Positions 53,181-62,917 of a stretch of DNA of 64,000 nt are shown here, in pieces. Source of the DNA: Paenibacillus brasilensis. GTDB taxonomy: Bacteria > Bacillota > Bacilli > Paenibacillales > Paenibacillaceae. The stretch spans positions 1,890,001 through 1,954,000 of the forward strand of contig NZ_CP045298.1 of assembly GCF_009363115.1 (NCBI RefSeq). Direction: 5' to 3'. Position numbers and translations under genes: made by a program. Position 1 is the first letter of the stretch; each line of letters begins with the position of its first letter. Under the pieces are notes generated by a model. The model did not search any database, was not told the origin of the DNA, and saw only the letters and a program-made list of their open reading frames with translations.

Positions 53181-54813
53181 AGATTCGGGAGTTGCTTATC
53201 CCGACTTTGAAGATATGTGGAACCGGATGGAGCAGGCAGGACAGACGGCCCACACACTCCCGGAAGCCCCCAAATCCGTTACTCCACGCCGACATCGAAA
53301 TTGGCGCAAAATTGCTATTGCAGCTTCGCTGAGCACACTTCTCGTTGCCGTGCCCGTCTATGCCGCCATCCAATATAACTGGGACAATCTGCTGCAGGGA
53401 AGAAAAGGGATCGAAACGGCACTAGCTCAAAATCTCGGACAGCCGCTGGAGCAGTCGATCACCCGAGACGGAGTGAAGCTGACACTACACACAGCTATCG
53501 TCGATGAGAACCGAACGGTGATCCTGTACAGCCTGGAAGTTGGAAAACGCGCAAAGAACGAGTTTTGGAATGTCAAAGGCGTGTCGCTTAAAAATGCCGC
53601 GGGTACCAGCAGCGAAGGGGAGTACAGCTTTCAGCAATGGGATGAAAAGAATCAACGGTACAACGGGTACTTTGAAAGTGATTGGACACCACAGCAAGAG
53701 ACAGAGAACATACGGCTGACCGTAGACCATATCGAGCTCAGTAGTATACAGGAGGTCGATTTGCCGCTCGATATCCAATCGCCACAGATACAGACCTTCA
53801 AGCTGGATCGTGACGGTTTGCAGGCTATGAAGGTACAGGTATTTGAACAAGGAAAGGATAAGCTGCTGCTGTCCTCGGCAATTACCTTCAATTCGTCTAT
53901 AGCAAAGAAATGGGATAACCCGCAAATCATTGCCTACAAAGGCGGGGAGCCTGTGATGTCGCAGTCTGGAGGGGCTTTTGGTACACCCGGAGAGAATGGG
54001 GAATATACAGCACAGCAGTATTTTAAGCGTGGAGATATCCCGAAAGTGCAGACCACCTATAAACTGCAATATGCCAAAATCGAGAGAGGTATAGATGAAC
54101 CGATCAACTTTGACCTGCAGCTAAGCAAGAAGAGAATGGAAAGTGGAACGATTAAAAGCGTGCTGAATACTCCATTGGAGAACGGCAATCCGAATTTTAT
54201 GGTAGAACAAATGATTGTCACACCTACGCAAATCCGTGTCACGATCAGAAGCAAAAAGAAATTCGCCAGCTTGCCTTATCAGAAGTATGTCCTTGATGTG
54301 AATGGCAAGACGTTAAAGGGTAACCGTTGGTCATCACCTGATCGTGAACCTGATCTGAACACGATCGGTTTTGAACGACCGTCCGATCTTGTGATTACCC
54401 GGGACACACCGATTAATTTTACAGGCAAATATAAAGTCACGGCTCATTCAGATGACAAAACACCACAGCATTTAACTGATATTTCTGACCAAAAGCAGAC
54501 GCTAACCACGCATATCGGCGGTTATCCTGTGAAGTGGACCTATTACAAACAAGGGATGAACTTGTTCGTGGAAACCGAAAGCGAGGATGCTCGATTTGGA
54601 GGGATCAACCAGACGCATATAGGCCTGGGGGAAGGACGAATCCTCGGCAAGCCGATCACAGCCAACTTCGACGGAGACGGCATTAACAAGGCAGTGGATG
54701 TTTACAAGAACTTCAAGGGGAAGGAAGCTTCTGTCTATATGTTCTACTATACAACGGACGATCCGGAAGCAGAAACAACCGTAGCCTTGCAGCCATCGAA
54801 CCACCAAAAGTGA
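53140..54813 (+). CDS. DUF4179 anti-sigma factor
   Basis: 557 residues from ATG 53140 (GGGAGGAGAG upstream); the frame is open further back only because it overlaps the sigma gene. A short cytoplasmic N-terminus with NNVEKALKHKLNEDS and DFEDMWNRM would hold the sigma factor; one membrane span follows (IAIAASLSTLLVAVPVYAAI); the remaining 440 residues are extracytoplasmic and strand-rich, matching the DUF4179 (and DUF5643-like) layout. It likely releases the sigma factor on an envelope signal. Confidence 0.88.
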   Translation: MNNVEKALKHKLNEDSGVAYPDFEDMWNRMEQAGQTAHTLPEAPKSVTPRRHRNWRKIAIAASLSTLLVAVPVYAAIQYNWDNLLQGRKGIETALAQNLGQPLEQSITRDGVKLTLHTAIVDENRTVILYSLEVGKRAKNEFWNVKGVSLKNAAGTSSEGEYSFQQWDEKNQRYNGYFESDWTPQQETENIRLTVDHIELSSIQEVDLPLDIQSPQIQTFKLDRDGLQAMKVQVFEQGKDKLLLSSAITFNSSIAKKWDNPQIIAYKGGEPVMSQSGGAFGTPGENGEYTAQQYFKRGDIPKVQTTYKLQYAKIERGIDEPINFDLQLSKKRMESGTIKSVLNTPLENGNPNFMVEQMIVTPTQIRVTIRSKKKFASLPYQKYVLDVNGKTLKGNRWSSPDREPDLNTIGFERPSDLVITRDTPINFTGKYKVTAHSDDKTPQHLTDISDQKQTLTTHIGGYPVKWTYYKQGMNLFVETESEDARFGGINQTHIGLGEGRILGKPITANFDGDGINKAVDVYKNFKGKEASVYMFYYTTDDPEAETTVALQPSNHQK

Positions 54814-54854
54814 AGCATCCGAATGGCACATCTAACTAAATAGCCATGACAATT

Positions 54855-54912
54855 AAAAAAGAGTTGTTCCCATATGCCTGAGTAAACCGCGATATATGGG
54901 ACAACTCTTTTA
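54855..54912. terminator. Bidirectional terminator
   Basis: AAAAGAGTTGTTCCCATAT/ATATGGGACAACTCTTTT with T-runs on both strands, between the anti-sigma gene and the decayed transporter. Confidence 0.88.
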
Positions 54913-54915
54913 TGG

Positions 54916-55505
54916 TTACTTCACAGAGCCTTGTGTAACGCCATTGATAATCCATTTTTGTGCCAGCAGATACACGATAATCATCGGCAGTAAGGCCATC
55001 AAATACGGGCAAAGGCCAGATTAAAGTCGGTATTGAACTGCCTCTGGAACACGTACTGAACGAGCGGCAGCGTATACTGCTCCGGGTCACTGATGATGAT
55101 GAGCGGCAGCAGAAAATCGTTATAGGTAGGCAGACAAGTGAGAATTCCCACCGTAGCACTGATCGGCGCCATCAGCGGAAAAATAATGCGCCAAAATGTA
55201 CCCCATGTCGTCGCACCGTCTACCGTGGCTGCCTTCTCCAATGCCACCCGAATGGAGCGAATATAGCCGACATACACGAAGGCATTAAAGGCCAAACCAT
55301 ACACCGTATGCAGCATAATGAGACCCAACAGAAGCCCCGAGGCCAATTTTACTATCGGCAGCATGATGATTGGAAACGGAATAAACATGGCGCTCACAAA
55401 GTAAAAATACAATCCCTTAAAAAAGCAACGCTGCATATTACGAGCAATCGCATAAGCGACCATTGAATTGGTCAGCAAAGTCAGGATGACCGTCGATGTC
55501 CCCAT
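54916..55505 (-). pseudogene. Sugar ABC permease (MalG/LplC-type), truncated and frameshifted
   Basis: The frame 55505-54999 encodes a permease from LTLLTNSMVAYAIARNM through the EAA loop EKAATVDGATTWGTFWRII. Near 54999 a frameshift moves the end (MALLPMIIVYLLAQKWIING, then VTQGSVK and TAA 54918) into another frame. The N-terminal third is missing because the gene is joined directly to the end of the binding-protein gene. The first permease gene of such operons is absent. Confidence 0.8.
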
Positions 55506-55506
55506 T

Positions 55507-56675
55507 TTACAGAAAGGCCTGCACAATGGAATTCAACTGCACAGCTTTGGGGATATAATGATCAGCAAAATCAATGACTCGCCCCGATTTAAAAAACGGC
55601 AGCAGCTCCGCCACACTCGGATCATCCTGCGTGACTCCCTTCACCGCTGAAAACAGCGTTTGCTCTGTAATGTACTGCTTGCTGTTCTCCGGTTTCAACA
55701 GAAAGGCAATAAACTCCTCGGCCTCCTTTTTATGCGGAGTGCTCTCCGAAAAGGCCAGCAGCGTATCGATACCGGACACCAGCTTGGCTGCCTGCTCGTC
55801 ATTTCCTGTCGGTAACGGGAAAAATCCCAGCTCCACCTTCGGGGTTGGCTTTGCGAATTTCAGATATCGCCCAGGAGCCCTGGATGTACATCAATCCCTG
55901 TCCGTTAGCAAAGGCCCGGTTGCCGTCCGCATAGTTTTTGCCAAAATTGTCACCATGTCCATACTTCAGCAGCTCCAACTGCTTCTGTGCAACCTCGCGG
56001 TGCTTTTCCTGAAAGGTGACCTGGTTTTCACGTCGTTACAGGAAAAAATCAATGCCCACCAGATTCGACCCGAGTGCATTAAAGGGAAGGTTCGTTTGTC
56101 AATCATCCTTATATGTAAAATAAAATGGAATTTTACCAGCAGCCTGATCTTTTTCGCCGTTGCAATCAGTTCGTCCCACGTTTTGGGTACGTGTAATCCC
56201 ATTTCTTTAAAAAGCGTTTTGTTGTACATCACACCATTCGCATTTGCAGCATACGGGATTCCGTACACTGGATCTATCCCGGTCACATCCTTGAGCATTT
56301 TAAGATAAATCGGGTCTACAGTACTGGGTAGCTTCGTGTTGGCCAAATCCGTGAAAATACCGCTCTGTGCCAAAATGGAGTAGGTATCGGTGGCTCCAAG
56401 CCCCACGATGTCAGGTACATCGGTTTTGACAACCCGGGTCAATAGCACGTCTCTGCCACCGGCGGGTTCACCTGTGTCACTTCAATACCGGGATGCTCCT
56501 GATTGAACTGTGCGATCAGCTTATCGAAGGAGCCCTTGGCCTCCGGCTTGTTCTGAAAAAACTCAATGTTCACCTTGCCTGAAGCGTTCTCCTTGTTGCA
56601 TGCGCTTACAACAATGGCCAGCAGAAAGATAGCCGCCAACACAGACAGCTTTTGAACCCATTTCCACATGCTCAT
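55507..56675 (-). pseudogene. Sugar ABC solute-binding lipoprotein, multiply frameshifted
   Basis: Starts well (signal with VVSAC lipobox, then GKVNIEFFQNKPEAKGSFDK), shifts frame near 56445 (VVKTDVPDIVGLGATDTYS, GIPYAANANGVMYNKTLF), shifts again near 56120, and resumes from about 55930 through GFFPLPTGNDEQAAKLVSG to NSIVQAFL and stop at 55507. At least two or three shifts; non-functional. Carbohydrate uptake class CUT1 by sequence style. Confidence 0.82.
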
Positions 56676-56838
56676 ACCTCCTTTTCCCCTATGTCCGATC
56701 TATGCGGGATTAGGCAATTAATGCTCTTCCTTTATGGAAAAGAAACGATACACCTTATTTCAACATCACAATAGGTGTCATATGTGACCATTTTCAACAT
56801 AGGATTAACTGGACTAAGAAGATGGAGGCGGTTGGTTT

Positions 56839-57831
56839 GTGAAAAGTTGGCGGTTTTATGGTAAAAAAGCATTCATTTTTCTGCTTTGTTCCAGTGTAGG
56901 GTTATTGAATGTGGGTACATCATTTGCAGCCTCTGGTTTTTATGTAAGCGGAAACAATTTGAAGGATGCCAACGGGAACAACTTTGTGATGCGAGGAATA
57001 AACAACCCCCATGCTTGGTTTGATGCACAAGCCTATCAAGCACTGGATGAAATAGCTGCGACGAAGTCCAACACCGTCCGCATTGTGTGGCAAACCTATG
57101 GATCGGCACAAAGACTGGGAGAGATCATTGAACGTGCTAAACAGCTCAAGCTAATTTCCGTGGTTGAGCTGCACGACGTGACTGGCAGCAATGATGCCAA
57201 CCGCTTGGATGACATGGCTCGTTATTTTGCTGATCCAGCGGTAAAAAAAATACTGGCTGATAACCAGAGGTATGTTCTCGTGAATATCGCCAATGAATGG
57301 GGCGACAACAACCTGGCCGATGCCGCATGGCGGGATGCTTACAAAACTGCGATTACTACACTACGCAACGCAGGCTTGCCGAATACGATTGTCATTGACG
57401 GCTCAGGCTGGGGACAGTATGCTTCCCCGATCAAGGCTTATGGTGCAGAACTGCTGCAGCATGATCCCAAGCATAATCTTTTATTTTCCGTCCATATGTA
57501 TGCCAACTATAATGACTCCAGTAAAATCGGCTCTGAGCTGCAAGCCATCAAGGACAAGGGGCTGGCGGTCATCGTGGGTGAGTTTGGCTACAACTACAAC
57601 AATGGCAACAACAATCTGGGTACCACCGTGAACCCTTATGAGGTCATGAAGCAGTCCCAAGCCAAAGGCATCGGCTATCTGGCCTGGTCCTGGACCGGCA
57701 ATAACAGCGAAAATGCGTGGCTTGATCTTGTGAACAGTAGCGACTGGAAAACACTGACGACGTGGGGTAATACTGTGTTTAATGATGTCAACGGCATCAA
57801 GAACACCTCGAAGATAGCTTCGGTTTACTAA
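56839..57831 (+). CDS. Secreted GH5 beta-mannanase
   Basis: 330 residues, GTG start behind GGAGGCGG. Signal peptide residues 1-31 (hydrophobic FIFLLCSSVGLLNVGTSFAA). The GH5 (subfamily 8-like) barrel shows RGINNPHAWF, HDVTG, the acid/base NIANEWG (Glu153) and the nucleophile VIVGEFGYN (Glu248), with LAWSWTGN near the end. It hydrolyses beta-1,4-mannans outside the cell. Followed by a terminator. Lies beside a decayed sugar transporter that may once have imported its products. Confidence 0.92.
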   Translation: MKSWRFYGKKAFIFLLCSSVGLLNVGTSFAASGFYVSGNNLKDANGNNFVMRGINNPHAWFDAQAYQALDEIAATKSNTVRIVWQTYGSAQRLGEIIERAKQLKLISVVELHDVTGSNDANRLDDMARYFADPAVKKILADNQRYVLVNIANEWGDNNLADAAWRDAYKTAITTLRNAGLPNTIVIDGSGWGQYASPIKAYGAELLQHDPKHNLLFSVHMYANYNDSSKIGSELQAIKDKGLAVIVGEFGYNYNNGNNNLGTTVNPYEVMKQSQAKGIGYLAWSWTGNNSENAWLDLVNSSDWKTLTTWGNTVFNDVNGIKNTSKIASVY

Positions 57832-57865
57832 ACATGAGGTATTGACCGGGAGAAATTAGTTATTA

Positions 57866-57908
57866 AAAAGGATCCAGCCGCCCTTCAAAGAGACGGTTGG
57901 ATCTTTTT
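57866..57908 (+). terminator. Intrinsic terminator after the mannanase
   Basis: GATCCAGCCG/CGGTTGGATC stem (one G-U pair) followed by six T. Confidence 0.85.
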
Positions 57909-57940
57909 TACCTTTATGATGCCAGCTGCAAAATCTATTT

Positions 57941-58711
57941 CTAAAAAGTTCGTTTTTGCCATCGTGCACAACTAATAATAATGCACACCACAATCATTCC
58001 CCCTGTACACATCCAAAATTTAAATGAGTTGTCAACTCTTAGAGCAAGTACTATTTGTTGAAATGGGTCCATTAACATAATGAGTGGCCTAAACAATTTG
58101 AAGAGAAATGCAGATGAAAATAGAATAACTATATAGGCAAACAATGGTCGGGATATAAACAAGCATACAACGCTACTCAACATGAGCTTCACCAGGCAAA
58201 CCATAGTTAACACGAGATAAAATGCAAGTACGTAAGGTATGGCATCAGATGAGGTAGAAGGTGTTGATGCACCATATTTTAAGAAAGTAGAGCTATGCGG
58301 GAAAAGCCACCATCCTGCAAGAACGCTTATAAACAATCCTGTCCCAATGAAAATGACCGTCGCGACCGATAGTGCGAGCATCTTGGCAAGCCAAAAACGC
58401 AAACGACGATACGGGCGCAACATGTAAAGCCTATACACCCCTGAATAGAGATCACCGCTCAACTGATCCACATACAGGATAGGCAGCATCGCTGTAGTTA
58501 GAAAAAGGGCAACCTCACTCATCATCAGCCATGGCAGGTTTAAATTATTGACGACCACGGTTCCTTCGCCAAAACGCATGACCTTTGTGCCAGTAATTTT
58601 ATAACTCCATATAATCGCAAAAATTACTAATATATAGGATATATACAATCTAAAAGTAGACTTTCGCTTCCAAATCCGTTCCATTTCACTTTGCCAGATT
58701 CCCAGCATCAA
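57941..58711 (-). CDS. ABC-2 type permease, second subunit
   Basis: 256 residues, six spans, N-terminal FRLYISYILVIFAIIW span after a basic region. Resembles membrane subunits of BcrAB/lantibiotic-immunity exporters. Begins 9 bases after the preceding permease gene. Last gene of a three-gene exporter operon. Confidence 0.83.
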   Translation of the reverse strand: MMLGIWQSEMERIWKRKSTFRLYISYILVIFAIIWSYKITGTKVMRFGEGTVVVNNLNLPWLMMSEVALFLTTAMLPILYVDQLSGDLYSGVYRLYMLRPYRRLRFWLAKMLALSVATVIFIGTGLFISVLAGWWLFPHSSTFLKYGASTPSTSSDAIPYVLAFYLVLTMVCLVKLMLSSVVCLFISRPLFAYIVILFSSAFLFKLFRPLIMLMDPFQQIVLALRVDNSFKFWMCTGGMIVVCIIISCARWQKRTF

Positions 58712-58720
58712 GAAATCCCC

Positions 58721-59521
58721 CTAGCTTAAATAATCATCGGCCACAAAGCGGCGGTATGCCCCCCACGTAAACAAGATCAGATATAAACTAACAACGGTGA
58801 CAATTGCCCCATTCACAGACAAACTTCCTATTAAGGAATTATCCAGCCCCGTATACTGCATATATGGAATAATCATAAATGTGACTACATTGTATAAATA
58901 CGGTATATGAGAAACAAAGGATGCCAATTTTAGATACAACGGATCAAGCAACAGAGAACCCAAATTGTATACCATACAAATACCGATTGCATACGTTACA
59001 CTCTTACTGTACATAGCGACAAAGCAATACAAAGAACTTATAGCTAATAGTGAGGCAAACGCCCAGCCATAGAATTCAAGAATTTGCAGTCGTCGGAATC
59101 CGGATAGGCTTGCGTCATTTAAATCATATGAATACTTCCATATTTCAACGATCACCTGCGATGAAACTGCAAATACAAGGAGAAGAAGCAAGATAGAAGT
59201 GTTCAAAACCAGCAACTTGCTCCAAAAAATCTGACCGCGGGTAAATCGACGCATAAATAATAGACGCAACCGTCCACTTCGAAATTCCTCAGTAAACACA
59301 GCGGCAGCTAAAGCAGCCACAGGAATGTTGCAAATTAAAGACAAATTCTCACGTAGACCTGTGACGATAAAACTTTGGGATAATATCTCTACTGGATCGT
59401 TCAAAGTGCGTAAAAAAAATGTCCCTGTCGAATAAGCTAGCACGGGTGTACATAAAACCATAAGCCAGAACCACTTTCGCTTCCACAATCGTTCGAACTC
59501 GCTGTATATCAATAACTTCAT
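58721..59521 (-). CDS. ABC-2 type permease, first subunit
   Basis: 266 residues, six spans. The opening KLLIYSEFERLWKRKWFW resembles that of the other permease (IWQSEMERIWKRKS), so the two subunits are homologous. ATG 59521 overlaps the ATPase stop codon by four bases. Confidence 0.85.
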   Translation of the reverse strand: MKLLIYSEFERLWKRKWFWLMVLCTPVLAYSTGTFFLRTLNDPVEILSQSFIVTGLRENLSLICNIPVAALAAAVFTEEFRSGRLRLLFMRRFTRGQIFWSKLLVLNTSILLLLLVFAVSSQVIVEIWKYSYDLNDASLSGFRRLQILEFYGWAFASLLAISSLYCFVAMYSKSVTYAIGICMVYNLGSLLLDPLYLKLASFVSHIPYLYNVVTFMIIPYMQYTGLDNSLIGSLSVNGAIVTVVSLYLILFTWGAYRRFVADDYLS

Positions 59522-60246
59522 AGTCCCATTAATCCCATAAAAGCATCCTCCAACCGTTGGCCGTCCTCTACCAGCTGATCAGCAGGTCCCTGCCAAACTA
59601 GCCTACCTTCTTTAATTACAATGAGTTCGTCACACATCTGTTGCAATTCATCCAGCAAATGGCTGGAGATAAAAAAGGCATAATTCGCCGAATCACGCAG
59701 ATGAAGCACAATATCTCTCAGTTCCCTCATCCCCATGGGATCAAGACCATTGGACGGTTCATCCAGCAGCAGAAGCTCAGGAGCACCCAGCATAGACTGC
59801 GCAATGCCTAGCCTTTGCTTCATTCCGAGAGAATAGTTTTTTACCTTGTCATCCCCCCGCGTTTCTAACCTCACCTTTGTAAGCAACTCTTCAATATGTA
59901 TCTCCCGATCTGAGGGTGCGATTTCAGAGTGCAACCGTGACAAATTGCGCAGAACCTGCCTGCCTGTCATATAATCAAAGAAGACCGGAGATTCAATAAT
60001 GGCCCCCACCTTGGACAGCGCCTTTTCCCGCTCAGTATGCACATCATATGAAGCTATCTTTACAGAGCCGCTGGTTGGCTGCATTAATCCAGTCATAATA
60101 CGCATCATCGTTGTTTTGCCCGCTCCATTGGGCCCGATGAATCCATAAATCTTCCCTTTCTGAAGCTTAAATGAAATATCATTCAATAAATTCCTCTTTC
60201 CCATTTTTTTCGCTACCTGGTTGACCTCCAGTAAGAAGTCCGACAT
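59518..60246 (-). CDS. ABC exporter ATP-binding protein (BcrA-type)
   Basis: 242 residues. Walker A GPNGAGKTT, signature YSLGMKQRLGIAQSML, Walker B LLLLDEPSNGLDPMG, H-loop FFISSHLLDELQ. This subfamily (bacitracin, lantibiotic or other peptide resistance and immunity) pairs with two small ABC-2 permeases as here. GGAGGG precedes ATG 60246; a 170-base AT-rich region upstream holds no gene. Confidence 0.9.
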   Translation of the reverse strand: MSDFLLEVNQVAKKMGKRNLLNDISFKLQKGKIYGFIGPNGAGKTTMMRIMTGLMQPTSGSVKIASYDVHTEREKALSKVGAIIESPVFFDYMTGRQVLRNLSRLHSEIAPSDREIHIEELLTKVRLETRGDDKVKNYSLGMKQRLGIAQSMLGAPELLLLDEPSNGLDPMGMRELRDIVLHLRDSANYAFFISSHLLDELQQMCDELIVIKEGRLVWQGPADQLVEDGQRLEDAFMGLMGL

Positions 60247-60421
60247 ACCATTCCCTCCATCCTATAAATGATGAATATCGTTTGCACAAATTAGAAAATA
60301 TCATATGTTGCGAAATGTGAACGAATTTCTTTGTTTGTAAAATAAAATAATAATAATTTATTAATACCAATCTATTTAATATATGGTTATTATATTCCAC
60401 TCCCGTTCTCTTTCACCATAC

Positions 60422-60464
60422 AAAAATAGCCCCTCAGCACACATGTTGCCCCAGGGCTATCCTT
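60422..60464. terminator. Bidirectional terminator after the ABC-F gene
   Basis: ATAGCCC/GGGCTAT stem with T-runs on both strands. Confidence 0.7.
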
Positions 60465-60572
60465 TTTATAAAATATTCGTTGCCAATCCAGCAACTAGTC
60501 TGTCACCTACTCCAGCTCGACCCACTCGCCGAGCAAAACGTCCAGCTCCGCTTGCAGCCCTTCACGCGCGTC

Positions 60573-62591
60573 TCACAGCTCCGCCAGGCGCGCCGTGTCG
60601 CTGCTTGTGCCGAGCAGCTCCAGCTCGGCATCCGTTGCCGCCAGCTCCGCTTCCTTGGCGGCAACGGCCCGTTCCAGCCGCTCGCTGGATGCAACAGGCG
60701 AGCGGGACGGCTTCGCGGCCTTCGCTCCGCGTGCCCCTGATTCCGCTCCAGCGTCGGACGACCACCAGCGACCCGCCGCCCCGGAGCGTGTACCGCTCGC
60801 ATCGGCTCCGGTAGTCGCTCCTGTACGCGCAGCCGCACCCGGGCTATTACTGGCTGCACTGGAATGTGCAGCCATGCCCGAGCCTGAGCCGCCACCGGAT
60901 GTGGCTCTGCTTGCAGATGCCGGGCGTGCCCCTGCATCCGCCTCGCGCTGCAGGCGGGCGTTTTCCAGCTCCCGCTTCTTCGCTCGATATTCATCGAAGC
61001 TACCCAGATAAAAGGCCAGCTTGCCATCCTCCAGCTCCCAAACGCGCCCAGCCAGCTTGTTCACAAAGTAGCGGTCATGTGAAATCGCCAGCACCGTTCC
61101 TGTGTAGGTGTCCAGCGCTTCCTCCAGCGCCTCGCGTGAGTCGATGTCCAGATGGTTGGTCGGCTCATCCAGCACCAGCAAATTCAGCTTTTTCATAACC
61201 AGCAGCGCCAGCCGCAAGCGGGACCACTCCCCACCGGACAGCATACTCACAGGCTTAAACACATCGGCACCGTAAAATAAATACTTCGCCAGCAGCCTGC
61301 GCGCTTCGCCTTCCTCCACGCCGGCTTCCTCCTTGAAGTAGGCAAGCACGGTCGCACGGCTATCCCGTTCTCTCTCTTGCTGCGCCAGATATCCATACTC
61401 TACGTGTGCTCCCCATTGTACCGTACCTGCATCCGGACTTTCCTGACCAAGGAGCAGCTTGAGCAGAGTCGTTTTGCCTGAGCCGTTATCGCCCAGCAGT
61501 GCCACCTTCTCACCAAATTCCAGACTACCTGTGGCCCCTTTTAATATTTGCCGCTCACCATAAGATTTGACGATTTCTTCAAATTGCAGCACCCTGCGAC
61601 CTGAGCGATCCTCCAGCTTCAGGTGAAACTCAGCCCCCTGAGGGTCCAGTACAGGCCGCTTCACCAGTTCCATTCGTTCCAGAGCTTTACGGATCGAGTT
61701 CGCTTTTTTAAAAAACTTTTCGTTGTCTCCATTGCGGCCCCACTCTTCAAAACGCCGAATGGGCTCCTTCATCTTTTTAATCCGCTTTTGCTGTTCCTTA
61801 TAATCCTCAAATTGCAGCAGCAGACGTTCTTTCTTTTCCTTGACGTAGCCGCTGTAATTCGTATAGTACGTAAACGCCTCCCCATCCTCCAGCTCAATCA
61901 TTTTGACGGCAACCCGATCCAGAAAATAACGATCATGGGACACAACCACACACGCACCTGTATAGCCCTGCAAAAATTGCTCGAGCCATTCCAGCCCCTT
62001 CAAATCCAGATGGTTAGTTGGCTCATCCAGCAGCAACAAATCCGGCTGTCCGATGAGCTGTGATGCCAGCGCTATTTTGGTTTTCTCTCCACCAGACAAT
62101 GAGCCGAAGCTACGCGTACACATGGCTTTGGGAATGCGTAGCCCATCCGCCACCTGGTCAATATTCGCATCCATTTCATAGCCGCCATTGCGTTCAAACC
62201 GCTCCTGCAAAGCAGCATACGATTGCAGCAGCTTCTCTAAGCGGTCCGCCGCCACACCCGGGTCTGACATTTCTCGCTCCAGTCTGCTCATCTGGCTGTG
62301 GCAATCCTTCAGCTCCCGATAGGCGTAGGCCAGCGTTTCATATACCGTGAAGCTCTCAAACTCCGCCGGGATTTGCGGCAGGTAGCCGATTTTCGCATCC
62401 TTGGCGATGACAAGCTGCCCGTCATCCGGACGGGACAGCCGCGCAATCAGGCGCAGCAGGGTCGTTTTACCGCTTCCGTTGCGGCCGATAAGCCCCACCT
62501 TTTCCCCGGTATGGATTTCAAATGATGCACTATCCAAAATCAAATTCGCAGCGTGGTATTTCTTCAATTGTTGACCATTTACAATATACAT
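60573..62591 (-). CDS. ABC-F ribosome-associated ATPase with Ala/Gly/Ser linker
   Basis: 672 residues, two ABC domains and no membrane part, the mark of ABC-F proteins that act on the ribosome. Domain 1: GRNGSGKTT (37-45), LSGGEKTK (165-172), LLLLDEPTNHLD (185-196). Linker helices 240-310. Domain 2: GDNGSGKTT (368-376), LSGGEWSRL, LLVLDEPTNHLD. Residues 552-635 are an unusual Ala/Gly/Ser/Arg-rich stretch, GC-rich in DNA. The frame stops at TGA 60575-60573, but the same frame continues as DAREGLQAELDVLLGEWVEL to TAG at 60507, which looks like the natural end. A leader peptide and attenuator upstream suggest antibiotic induction. Confidence 0.87.
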   Translation of the reverse strand: MYIVNGQQLKKYHAANLILDSASFEIHTGEKVGLIGRNGSGKTTLLRLIARLSRPDDGQLVIAKDAKIGYLPQIPAEFESFTVYETLAYAYRELKDCHSQMSRLEREMSDPGVAADRLEKLLQSYAALQERFERNGGYEMDANIDQVADGLRIPKAMCTRSFGSLSGGEKTKIALASQLIGQPDLLLLDEPTNHLDLKGLEWLEQFLQGYTGACVVVSHDRYFLDRVAVKMIELEDGEAFTYYTNYSGYVKEKKERLLLQFEDYKEQQKRIKKMKEPIRRFEEWGRNGDNEKFFKKANSIRKALERMELVKRPVLDPQGAEFHLKLEDRSGRRVLQFEEIVKSYGERQILKGATGSLEFGEKVALLGDNGSGKTTLLKLLLGQESPDAGTVQWGAHVEYGYLAQQERERDSRATVLAYFKEEAGVEEGEARRLLAKYLFYGADVFKPVSMLSGGEWSRLRLALLVMKKLNLLVLDEPTNHLDIDSREALEEALDTYTGTVLAISHDRYFVNKLAGRVWELEDGKLAFYLGSFDEYRAKKRELENARLQREADAGARPASASRATSGGGSGSGMAAHSSAASNSPGAAARTGATTGADASGTRSGAAGRWWSSDAGAESGARGAKAAKPSRSPVASSERLERAVAAKEAELAATDAELELLGTSSDTARLAEL

Positions 62592-62612
62592 GTTCAGGCT
62601 CTCCTTTATTTA

Positions 62613-62712
62613 GGAAGACCCTTACCTGGGTAACACAAAAAGAGCCGCAGGAGCAACCCCGCGACTCTTCGGAAGATACAGCAATCCGTTCGAGTTAAGG
62701 TAGGCGTCTTCT
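62613..62712 (-). promoter_or_regulatory. Attenuator upstream of the ABC-F gene
   Basis: Terminator: AGAGTCGC/GCGGCTCT stem with loop and TTTTT (62668-62635), 45 bases before the ABC-F start. The end of the leader frame (AGAAGACGCCTACC, 62712-62699) can pair with GGTAAGGGTCTTCC (62626-62613), which lies past the terminator. Stalling on the leader would change which structure forms, as in known ABC-F resistance genes. Confidence 0.65.
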
Positions 62713-62826
62713 CGCGATGTTTACAACCGTATGATTAAAATTGGACAGACTTCTCCCGTTGTATGGAAAAGCATGAACAATGCCAGCCATAGCAATCGGC
62801 AGCTGGCTAATACGGTTGTTCAGCAT
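62695..62826 (-). CDS. Leader peptide of the ABC-F gene, 43 residues
   Basis: ATG 62826 follows AGGTGA by 9 bases. The peptide begins MLNNRISQLPIAMAGIV and ends NIARRRLP before TAA 62697-62695. Its last codons overlap the attenuator arm. GTG 62838 is an alternative start four codons earlier. Coding status is inferred from position and ribosome binding site. Confidence 0.55.
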   Translation of the reverse strand: MLNNRISQLPIAMAGIVHAFPYNGRSLSNFNHTVVNIARRRLP

Positions 62827-62917
62827 CTCGTGATTCACCTACCTCACCCCTCTCTTCATAATTTTGTGTAGTATAGTATGATTTTTCGGATAATGAAAGA
62901 AGGGAATGGCCTATCCA

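Noticed and set aside
62613..62712. Attenuator considered as a T-box or other riboswitch
   Set aside because: No T-box sequence or specifier stem was seen; the overlapping leader frame explains the structure better.
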